Assembly (NCBI GenBank): GCA_030036915.1
Contig: JASHSC010000363.1
Location: 1-5,099 of the forward strand
Source: Terriglobia bacterium
Lineage (GTDB): Bacteria; Acidobacteriota; Terriglobia; UBA7540
Direction: 5' to 3'
DNA length: 5,099 bases
The position numbers and the translations under genes were made by a program. The notes beneath the pieces were generated by a model that was given only the letters and a program-made list of their open reading frames with translations, was not told where the DNA came from and searched no databases. Shown here one piece after another: positions 1-5,099 of this stretch. The first letter of the stretch is position 1, and each line of letters opens with the position of its first letter.

Positions 1-433
1 CATCGATGATTGCGTTAAAGGAATCGATTTGATTACGCATTGCGATGACCTGATTGCCAAGCCCATCAACCTCGGTTCCAGCGAGATGGTCTCCGTCAAC
101 CAATTGGCAGACATTGTGGGGGAAATCGCTGAGATCAAGCCAGGGCGTCAATATATTCTTGATGCCCCCAAAGGCGTCGCGGGCCGCAACAGCGACAACA
201 GCCTGATCAAGGGCATCCTCGGTTGGGAACCGGATACTCCCCTTCGCGAGGGAATGCACAAAACCTATGCCTGGATCGAGGAGGAATATCTGCGCTGCAC
301 TCCCAAGAAAGCTTCCTCAAGCCCAGGGGCAAAGAGCGCTGTGCTTTCGGTTGAAAGGAAGCCGAACTCAAACGCCCCGGTTGCTGTCCCGCCCCTTGAA
401 AAACTCACGGAAGCCGGCATCGCCAACCCGTGA
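1..433 (+). CDS. GDP-mannose 3,5-epimerase-like NAD-dependent sugar epimerase, C-terminal part (5' end outside window)
   Basis: This is the last 143 residues of an extended short-chain dehydrogenase/reductase; the reading frame is already open at base 2 and stops with TGA at 431-433. Such enzymes act in the cytoplasm on nucleotide sugars. What is seen: an IDDCVKGI start, then KPINLGSSEMVSVNQLADIV and a GRNSDN motif (bases 182-199), then LGWEP and a final WIEEEY helix. From memory, this order closely matches the C-terminal third of plant GDP-mannose 3,5-epimerase (FIDECV, NIGSDEMVS, GRNSDN, LGW, WIKEQ), which converts GDP-mannose to GDP-L-galactose or GDP-L-gulose. The Rossmann NAD site and the catalytic Tyr/Lys lie outside the window, so the exact reaction is inferred. 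About 47 residues after WIEEEY are Pro/Ser/Lys/Ala-rich and probably disordered, longer than most bacterial SDR epimerases carry. A related GDP- or UDP-sugar epimerase is the main alternative. Confidence 0.85.
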   Translation, partial: IDDCVKGIDLITHCDDLIAKPINLGSSEMVSVNQLADIVGEIAEIKPGRQYILDAPKGVAGRNSDNSLIKGILGWEPDTPLREGMHKTYAWIEEEYLRCTPKKASSSPGAKSAVLSVERKPNSNAPVAVPPLEKLTEAGIANP

Positions 434-445
434 GCTCCCTTAGGC

Positions 446-485
446 GTGTAAGATGGTAAAGAGATCTGAAATGGGTGTGTAAGAT
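446..485. repeat. Pair of 9-bp direct repeats GTGTAAGAT, 31 bp apart
   Basis: GTGTAAGAT occurs at 446-454 and again at 477-485, start to start 31 bp, which is close to three helical turns. The second copy is preceded by GGGT and overlaps the left edge of the palindrome at 484-499. This could be a pair of protein-binding sites on one DNA face. It could also be a relic of a transposon end, since GGGTGTGTAAGA-like sequence resembles some insertion-sequence termini. Two 9-mers alone are weak evidence. Confidence 0.3.
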
Positions 486-499
486 TTTCAGGTGAAAAT
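484..499. promoter_or_regulatory. Palindrome ATTTTCA-GG-TGAAAAT, possible operator
   Basis: Two perfect 7-base arms (484-490 and 493-499) flank a 2-base centre. The size and symmetry fit a site for a dimeric regulator, and the site lies about 50 bases after the epimerase stop and 250 bases before the next start. No cognate regulator is in the window and no promoter could be placed next to it, so an operator role is inference from symmetry alone. It could also form a small RNA hairpin, but with only a 2-base centre and AT-rich arms that would be weak. Confidence 0.25.
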
Positions 500-616
500 G
501 CCCTCCGCTTTTGGTAACCCCTTTATTTACCTCATTTTCCAAGTGGTTCTTAATTTGCAAGGCTGTGATTATGAGAAATCGCCCATGTGCCACCGGGAGC
601 GGAGGGTTAATCGAAT

Positions 617-665
617 GTAGCGCCGGGCTTGAGACCGGAACCATTACCCTAAAGGGCGGCGCTAC
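617..665. repeat. 9-bp inverted repeat (GTAGCGCCG / CGGCGCTAC) enclosing 31 bases; REP/MITE-like palindromic element
   Basis: GTAGCGCCG at 617-625 is matched perfectly by its reverse complement CGGCGCTAC at 657-665. Inside the loop, CCCT at 647-650 can pair with AGGG at 653-656 and would stack directly on the outer stem. The left arm continues into GGGCTTGAGACCGG, which has weak dyad character of its own. The sequence resembles the GC-rich dispersed palindromes with GTAGCGCCG-like ends that I associate with acidobacterial and related genomes, but I cannot count copies here. There is no T-run after it, so it does not look like an intrinsic terminator. If transcribed, it would be a stable hairpin in the 5' leader of the small gene. 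Confidence 0.55.
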
Positions 666-732
666 GTCGTGCATGGCGTCCTAAACAGTTTCCGCTTTGA
701 CGTTGCAGGTGGCACACCGGACGCTCATTCGA

Positions 733-740
733 AAGGAGGT
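733..740 (+). promoter_or_regulatory. Near-perfect Shine-Dalgarno (AAGGAGGT) for the small membrane protein
   Basis: AAGGAGGT matches the 16S anti-Shine-Dalgarno over eight bases and sits 8 bases before the ATG at 749. It is by far the strongest ribosome-binding site in the window and is the main reason for calling the short gene and for choosing its frame over the overlapping frame opened by the TTG at 697. Confidence 0.8.
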
Positions 741-748
741 TTGCCACA

Positions 749-925
749 ATGATGGGCGCGTGCATTGTCTCTGCGGCATTGCTGGTGTCAACAGGGCTCG
801 GTTTGTTCGAATTCGGCCTGATCGTCGCCCCCATCGCGAAAGCGACTTTGCTGGTGGTGCCTGCGATCTTTACCATCAGCCTGGCGATTGGTTTCGCATG
901 CAAGCGGCGGACATGGTTTCAGTGA
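749..925 (+). CDS. Small hydrophobic membrane protein, 58 residues, two predicted transmembrane segments, function unknown
   Basis: I do not recognise the family. The frame starts ATG-ATG at 749, 8 bases after a near-perfect Shine-Dalgarno, and stops with TGA at 923-925. The product is almost all hydrophobic. Residues about 5-29 and 34-51 read as two membrane-spanning helices, joined by a short turn containing Lys31, and the C-terminus CKRRTWFQ is basic. The positive-inside rule then puts the C-terminus in the cytoplasm, and the first helix could serve as an uncleaved signal anchor. There are two cysteines, at residues 5 and 51, one near each end. It lies 55 bases before the ABC exporter on the same strand, so co-transcription and an accessory role are plausible. 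A hydrophobic secreted peptide (cargo of the exporter) is a weaker alternative: there is no leader motif and no modification gene in view. The overlapping frame 697-996 is Arg-rich and lacks a ribosome-binding site. Confidence 0.7.
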   Translation: MMGACIVSAALLVSTGLGLFEFGLIVAPIAKATLLVVPAIFTISLAIGFACKRRTWFQ

Positions 926-980
926 TGAAGCCACTCCAAGCGGGTCTATTCCGCCGGCGTGAATCGCGAATTCGGGGACA

Positions 981-2822
981 ATGGCCACAGAAGTAAATAC
1001 AAATCAAACCTCCGCGAATACCGCGAATTCATGGAGGGAGCGGGTACAAGCACTCCGCAACCTTCCACCCGTACTTCGCCTCGTCTGGGAATCGTCGCCG
1101 GCGATCATCGTGTGGGGTTGCGGCCTGCGCGTTGCCGCAGGTGTTATTCCTCTCGCCACGCTCGCAGTGACGAAATGGATCATCGATGCGGTTGTTGACG
1201 TAGTCGCCAAGAAACAGCCTATGCCCCATGCTTTTTGGTGGTATGTGGGGCTGGAGTTCGCTTTTGCGAGCGCCGGAACGATTTTCACACGGGCAATCGT
1301 CTACTGTGACACATTGCTCTCGGACCGCTACGTTCGATACATCAGTATCCGGGTCATGGAGCACGCCTCGCGCATGGATCTGGCGACCTACGAAGATCCT
1401 TCCTTCCATGACCGGCTGGAGCGCGCGCGAGTACAGGCGACCGATCGCTTGGTGATGATCCAGGCCCTGGGGAATCTTTTGCAGCAAGCGATCACCACCG
1501 CGACGCTGGCTGCGAGCATCCTCTTTTTCTCGCCCTGGATCCTGGCCCTGCTTATTGCTTTTGTGATTCCTGCGTTCCTTGGAGACACCCACTTTGCTTT
1601 TCTGGGCTATGCCCTGAATTTTCGATTGACCCCGATCCGCCGCGAGCTCGATTACCTGCGCACGGTGGGCGCGAGCAAAGATTCGGCCAAAGAACTCAAG
1701 CTGTTTTGTTTAAGCTCGTTCCTGAAGAAGCGCTTCCAGAAACTTTCCGATGAGGTGTGTGAACTCAATAACGAGCTTGCGGGCCGAAAAATGCGGGTCG
1801 GCACCGTGCTCTCTTTGTTGACAACGTTGGGTTATTACTCGGCATACGCGTATGTAATTTATGAAACGATCATCGGGGCCATCAGCGTTGGAACTCTTAC
1901 ATTTCTTACCGGAGCGATTGCCGGAGCGAGCACCAACATTCAATCGATGTTCTCAACTTTCTCCGGAATCGCCGATCAAGCTCTCTTTCTCAGCGATTTG
2001 ATTGCATTCTTTCAGGTCCGGCCAACAATACAGTCTCCGCCCCACGCGCTCCCCGCGCCCCGGCCGATCCGGATGGGATTTGAGCTCGACAAGGTATCTT
2101 TTGCCTACCCAGGGGTTCCAAGGCGCGTGCTGAGTGAGATTAGTCTGCGCATCGAACCCGGGGAACGCATCGCCCTGATCGGAGAAAACGGTGAGGGAAA
2201 GACGACGCTGGTGAAGTTGCTGACCCGGCTTTATGACCCGTGCGCAGGCAGGGTTTTGCTGGATGGCGTAGACCTGCGCGAATACGACCTTGAAGATTTG
2301 TACGGCCAAATCGGGGTCGTCTTCCAGGACTTTTTCCGATATGACATGACAGCCGCGGATAACATTGCTGTGGGAAAGATTGGAGAAATCAATCCTCCCT
2401 CGCTGATTGCCGCGGCAGCCATTAAGAGCGGGGCCGACAAAGTAATTGGAAAACTTCCGCAAGGCTATCAGCAAATTCTGGGCCGTCGATTCGACGGAGG
2501 CGTGGACCTTTCCGGAGGGGAATGGCAAAAGCTGGCGCTGGCGCGGGCTTATCTGCGCGATGCCCAGCTTTTGATTTTGGATGAGCCCACGGCGTCCCTG
2601 GATGCGCGTTCCGAACACGAGGTGTTTCAGCGATTTGCTGAACTCACGGAAGGAAAGATGGCGCTCCTCATTTCGCACCGGTTTTCGACGGTCAGAATGG
2701 CGGACCGGATCCTGGTGCTCGAGGGCGGGCAAGTTGTGGAGCAGGGCAGTCACCACCAGCTTATGACCATCGGGGGCCGATACTCGGAAATGTTCGATAT
2801 GCAGGCTGCGAATTACCGCTGA
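981..2822 (+). CDS. ABC exporter half-transporter (fused membrane and ATPase domains), NisT/MsbA-like fold
   Basis: Complete 613-residue inner-membrane ATP-driven exporter that would work as a homodimer. The N-terminal membrane domain shows hydrophobic stretches at about residues 40-64, 85-108, 165-200 and 275-315, the third and fourth long enough to hold helix pairs, giving the usual six. The ATPase domain covers about 366-613: A-loop Tyr376, Walker A GENGEGKT (401-408), Q-loop Gln449, signature LSGGE (510-514), Walker B LLILDE (530-535) with catalytic Glu535, D-loop SLDA (539-542) and H-loop His566. All are intact, so it should be active. There is no N-terminal C39 peptidase domain. FQDFFRY after the Q-loop, LSGGEWQK and DEPTASLD recall the NisT/SpaT lantibiotic-exporter branch rather than the DEATSALD of typical MsbA/NdvA proteins. 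The start ATG has only a weak GGGGA two bases upstream. Its position directly before an NdvB-like synthase suggests glucan export. Substrate unproven. Confidence 0.93.
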   Translation: MATEVNTNQTSANTANSWRERVQALRNLPPVLRLVWESSPAIIVWGCGLRVAAGVIPLATLAVTKWIIDAVVDVVAKKQPMPHAFWWYVGLEFAFASAGTIFTRAIVYCDTLLSDRYVRYISIRVMEHASRMDLATYEDPSFHDRLERARVQATDRLVMIQALGNLLQQAITTATLAASILFFSPWILALLIAFVIPAFLGDTHFAFLGYALNFRLTPIRRELDYLRTVGASKDSAKELKLFCLSSFLKKRFQKLSDEVCELNNELAGRKMRVGTVLSLLTTLGYYSAYAYVIYETIIGAISVGTLTFLTGAIAGASTNIQSMFSTFSGIADQALFLSDLIAFFQVRPTIQSPPHALPAPRPIRMGFELDKVSFAYPGVPRRVLSEISLRIEPGERIALIGENGEGKTTLVKLLTRLYDPCAGRVLLDGVDLREYDLEDLYGQIGVVFQDFFRYDMTAADNIAVGKIGEINPPSLIAAAAIKSGADKVIGKLPQGYQQILGRRFDGGVDLSGGEWQKLALARAYLRDAQLLILDEPTASLDARSEHEVFQRFAELTEGKMALLISHRFSTVRMADRILVLEGGQVVEQGSHHQLMTIGGRYSEMFDMQAANYR

Positions 2823-2843
2823 ACGGGTTCGAGCATAGGAATC

Positions 2844-2848
2844 AGGGG
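2844..2848 (+). promoter_or_regulatory. Shine-Dalgarno-like AGGGG supporting a TTG start at 2856
   Basis: The frame of the NdvB-like gene is open from 2853, just after an in-frame TGA at 2850-2852. AGGGG ends 7 bases before the first possible start, TTG 2856. Later candidates are GTG 2991, GTG 3006, TTG 3048 and ATG 3219. The ATG has GGGAG only 2 bases upstream and would cut into sequence that matches the family, so it is disfavoured. GTG 2991 remains possible. Confidence 0.4.
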
Positions 2849-2855
2849 TTGAGGA

Positions 2856-5099
2856 TTGGATACTACATTCCATAATCCTGAAGAACCGGCAGGGCCGGAA
2901 AAGTACGGGGTTCTTCCAGGTGCGCCTGCGTCCATCCGAAACTCTTCGGACAATTCAGACGCCTCGCCCGAATACCTTCGACTCAAGGACGTGGCAAAAA
3001 CTGAAGTGCGAAGCTGGAAAAAAGCAGGTCCGAGGGATCGCAAATCGCAGTTGGAGAAGGTCTGGCCTGAGACATCCAAATCCATTCGATCTATTCTCTC
3101 CGACACAAACCAGGAAAGAAGGCAAACAGGCGGCGCCAAATCCCCAAGCGACGAGCTTCGCGACAACCGTGGGTTTGTTGAGGCTGTCCTGGCCGATACG
3201 CGCGGGGCTGTGGGAGCGATGAAAAGCCTTCCCCGGGTCAAGACCGGGGAGGGTACCGTTGTTCCGCGCGCATTTTCCTTAGTGGCCGCGTTCCTGCGCG
3301 CTGCTGAATTCAGGTTCACCGAGGCGGGAATGGTTGCGTTTCTATCGGCCGTAGAAGAAACGCACTCGCTGATGCTTTGCGAATTTTGGATGTTAAAGTC
3401 ATTGTTTCAGCTTGCCTTGTTACAGGAAATTGCGCGAGTCGTCAATCCAGCGCCAATCCACGGCGAGAGGCCAGACGCGCAGGGAAATCCGGAAGAAAAA
3501 TCTTGCCTTCAAATCGCTGCCCTCATCGCTACTCTACATGCCGTGAATTGCGCTTCCTGGAGGGGAATTCAACAGAATGCCGGTAAAGTGGAACAGATTT
3601 TGCAGGAAGACCCCTCCGCGACCTATCCGCAGATGGATGCTGAAAGCCGCGAACTCTATCTCCGGGAAATTCAACATTTGGGAAAACATTCCCACTGTTC
3701 GGAAGCTGAGATCGCGCGGTGGGCCGTTCTGCTGGCGCAGTCCAATCAGAAGAACAAAGCCTCCGATGGGCGCCCTATCGATCGTCGTACTCACGTGGGA
3801 TTTTATCTAATCGACAGCGGCCGTGAACGCCTGGAACGGCAGATCCACTATCATCCCCCGATCGGCGAACGCATCCGCAAGGCCATCCTGGCTTGCCCGG
3901 AGCCCTATTATTTCGTTGGAATCGAACTCTTGACATTCGCCATTATCGCCTTTCTCCTGATCGCAGCCCGATCGCCGGTATCTCTAGTCGTCGGCGTCGT
4001 TCTCCTCTTCCTTCCTGCCACCGAGGCTGCTTGGGCGGTAATGAATCAATTGGTGGCTTCCTATCTCCCACCTCGAATGCTCCCCAAGTTGAGTTTCTCC
4101 GAAGATGTTCCCGCTGCATACTCGACGATGGTCGTTGTGCCCACGCTAATACTGAACGACGGCTATGTCCGCCGCCTGGTGAAGGAGCTCGAAATCCGTT
4201 ACCTGGCCAATTGCGACCCCAATATATTCTTTGCCTTGCTTACCGACGCTCCGGATTCCCGGCACCCTTCGGACCGCAGGGATGACCTGGTTTCGCTTTG
4301 TTCAAAACTTATTGAGGAACTCAATCGCAAATATGCCTATACGGGGCGGTCTGCCTTTTTCCTATTCCACCGTTCTCGCACCTTCAATCCTCGTGAAGGA
4401 TCGTGGATGGGCTGGGAGCGCAAGCGGGGCAAGCTTTTGGAATTCAACGACTTGTTGCGCGGGCAGATGAATAGATTTCCGGTGAGGGTTGGCAACCTGG
4501 CCGTTCTTCCTGGAATTAAATATGTCATTACCGTGGATTCGGATACTCAACTCCCGCGTGGGTCGGCCCGTAAGCTCATCGCCACCATCGCTCACCCCTT
4601 GAATCGCGCGGTGGTGAACACCAGGACGAACACCGTGGTTAAGGGGTACGGAATCATACAGCCCCGCGTCGGAATCAGCGTTCGGTCGGCAAGCCGCTCG
4701 TTACTCGCCAACATCTACTCCGGGCAAACCGGGTTTGATCTTTACACCCGTGCGACTTCAAACGTGTACCAGGATCTTTTTGGCGAAGGATCCTTTACCG
4801 GCAAGGGGATCTACGAGGTGGATGTTTTTCGTCAGGTGCTGGGAAAAAGGCTTCCTTGCAACGCTATTCTCAGCCACGACCTGCTGGAGGGCGCTTACCT
4901 CCGTGCGGGCCTGGCTTCGGATATCGAGGTCATTGATGATTATCCCACGCACTTCAGCGCTTACAGCAGACGTAAACATCGGTGGGTGCGCGGGGACTGG
5001 CAAATTATGCACTGGCTCCTCTCGCGGGTTCCTGACGCTCTTGGGAAACATGTGGCCAATCCCCTTTCGCCTCTTTCCCGATGGAAGATTCTGGACAAT
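2856..5099 (+). CDS. ndvB: Cyclic beta-1,2-glucan synthase homologue (NdvB/ChvB/Cgs type), N-terminal part with GT84 domain; 3' end outside window
   Basis: The frame stays open for 748 codons to the window edge. Residues 1 to about 345 are soluble and mostly helical, including THVGFYLIDSGRERLE, which is typical of the family. Two membrane helices follow at about 351-371 and 374-400. Then comes a cytoplasmic glycosyltransferase (family 84) domain starting MVVVPTLI. Its catalytic pattern is complete: Asp464 in LLTDAPDS, DSD at 561-563 in TVDSDTQLPRG, Asp675 in SHDLLEG, and RKHRW at 706-710 as the (Q/R)xxRW motif, followed by VRGDWQ. Known NdvB/Cgs enzymes are about 2,800-2,900 residues. They use UDP-glucose and a protein-linked intermediate to make cyclic beta-1,2-glucan, with later glycoamylase-like and GH94 phosphorylase domains controlling ring size; those parts are not in the window. 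Start choice is uncertain (TTG 2856 or GTG 2991). The ABC exporter ends 33 bases upstream in the same frame, so the two are probably co-transcribed. Confidence 0.92.
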   Translation, partial: MDTTFHNPEEPAGPEKYGVLPGAPASIRNSSDNSDASPEYLRLKDVAKTEVRSWKKAGPRDRKSQLEKVWPETSKSIRSILSDTNQERRQTGGAKSPSDELRDNRGFVEAVLADTRGAVGAMKSLPRVKTGEGTVVPRAFSLVAAFLRAAEFRFTEAGMVAFLSAVEETHSLMLCEFWMLKSLFQLALLQEIARVVNPAPIHGERPDAQGNPEEKSCLQIAALIATLHAVNCASWRGIQQNAGKVEQILQEDPSATYPQMDAESRELYLREIQHLGKHSHCSEAEIARWAVLLAQSNQKNKASDGRPIDRRTHVGFYLIDSGRERLERQIHYHPPIGERIRKAILACPEPYYFVGIELLTFAIIAFLLIAARSPVSLVVGVVLLFLPATEAAWAVMNQLVASYLPPRMLPKLSFSEDVPAAYSTMVVVPTLILNDGYVRRLVKELEIRYLANCDPNIFFALLTDAPDSRHPSDRRDDLVSLCSKLIEELNRKYAYTGRSAFFLFHRSRTFNPREGSWMGWERKRGKLLEFNDLLRGQMNRFPVRVGNLAVLPGIKYVITVDSDTQLPRGSARKLIATIAHPLNRAVVNTRTNTVVKGYGIIQPRVGISVRSASRSLLANIYSGQTGFDLYTRATSNVYQDLFGEGSFTGKGIYEVDVFRQVLGKRLPCNAILSHDLLEGAYLRAGLASDIEVIDDYPTHFSAYSRRKHRWVRGDWQIMHWLLSRVPDALGKHVANPLSPLSRWKILDN

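Larger units (their letters stand above)
434..748. other. Non-coding interval between the epimerase and the small membrane protein gene
   Basis: About 315 bases with no convincing gene. The antisense reading frame across 405-674 has no ribosome-binding site or recognisable domain and overlaps the epimerase end. The interval holds a 9-bp direct repeat, a 16-bp palindrome, a 9-bp inverted repeat and, at its right end, a strong Shine-Dalgarno. No hairpin followed by a T-run was found after the epimerase stop, so no intrinsic terminator is called. No convincing -35/-10 pair was found. The nearest candidate is an extended -10-like TGTGATTAT at 564-572 without a good -35. The length suggests that the downstream genes have their own promoter here. 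Confidence 0.6.

Noticed and set aside
697..702. TTGACG as a -35 promoter box for the small gene
   Set aside because: No acceptable -10 hexamer lies 16-18 bases downstream, so no promoter was called.
697..996. 99-codon + strand frame overlapping the small membrane protein and the exporter start
   Set aside because: It needs a TTG start without a Shine-Dalgarno and gives an Arg-rich product. The AAGGAGGT at 733-740 points to the other frame at 749, which encodes coherent membrane helices.
1029..1592. 187-codon open frame on the - strand, opposite the exporter membrane domain
   Set aside because: The composition is rich in Arg/His/Gly with no domain or ribosome-binding site; it is a shadow of the exporter.
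2823..2855. Intrinsic terminator between exporter and synthase
   Set aside because: The 33-base gap has no GC-rich hairpin and no T-run; the short gap favours co-transcription.
1953..2873. 306-codon open frame on the - strand, opposite the ABC exporter
   Set aside because: It lies wholly against a gene with every ABC motif intact, has no recognisable domain, and is the usual antisense by-product of GC-rich codon use.
2813..3319. 168-codon - strand frame across the start of the NdvB-like gene
   Set aside because: It is opposite a frame that shows family-specific motifs downstream; its Ser/Arg-rich product has no recognisable domain.
3893..4285. 130-codon + strand frame inside the synthase gene
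   Set aside because: It is out of frame with the glycosyltransferase sequence, which reads continuously through this stretch (two membrane helices and the MVVVPTLI region).
1..5099. CRISPR array, tRNA, rRNA or transposase gene
   Set aside because: No regularly spaced repeats, cloverleaf with CCA/TTC arms, rRNA sequence or transposase motif was seen on either strand.

Overview
The window reads as about 5.1 kb of a bacterial chromosome, moderately GC-rich, with every convincing gene on the + strand. The proteins suggest a soil or environmental bacterium. My best guess is the Acidobacteriota, because the genes do not look close to the classical rhizobial versions and a palindromic repeat sits upstream of the exporter. 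This guess rests on protein and repeat character only; no rRNA or tRNA is present to test it.

Layout. Positions 1-433 hold the 3' end of a nucleotide-sugar epimerase of the GDP-mannose 3,5-epimerase type, with a Pro/Ser/Lys-rich tail. Positions 434-748 are non-coding. They carry a 7+2+7 palindrome, a 9-bp direct repeat and a 9-bp inverted repeat around a 31-base loop, and they end in a near-perfect Shine-Dalgarno. Positions 749-925 encode a 58-residue, very hydrophobic small membrane protein that is easily missed because it is short. Positions 981-2822 encode a complete 613-residue ABC half-exporter with all ATPase motifs. After a gap of about 33 bases, a giant gene opens near 2856 (probable TTG start) and runs off the right edge. 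It is the N-terminal part of a cyclic beta-1,2-glucan synthase homologue (NdvB/ChvB/Cgs type). The full set of family-84 glycosyltransferase residues is visible: D, DxD, D and RxxRW.

How the parts may work together. The epimerase supplies an activated sugar, the NdvB-like enzyme builds a glucan at the inner membrane, and the ABC exporter lies directly upstream of it in the same direction. In rhizobia, cyclic beta-1,2-glucan made by NdvB is exported by the ABC half-transporter NdvA, so the simplest reading is a cell-envelope glycan synthesis and export locus. The exporter's ATPase domain, however, has features (FQDF-x-x-Y, LSGGEWQK, DEPTASLD) that I associate more with NisT/SpaT-type peptide exporters than with NdvA. 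Its substrate is therefore open, and the small hydrophobic protein just upstream may be a partner or, less likely, a cargo.
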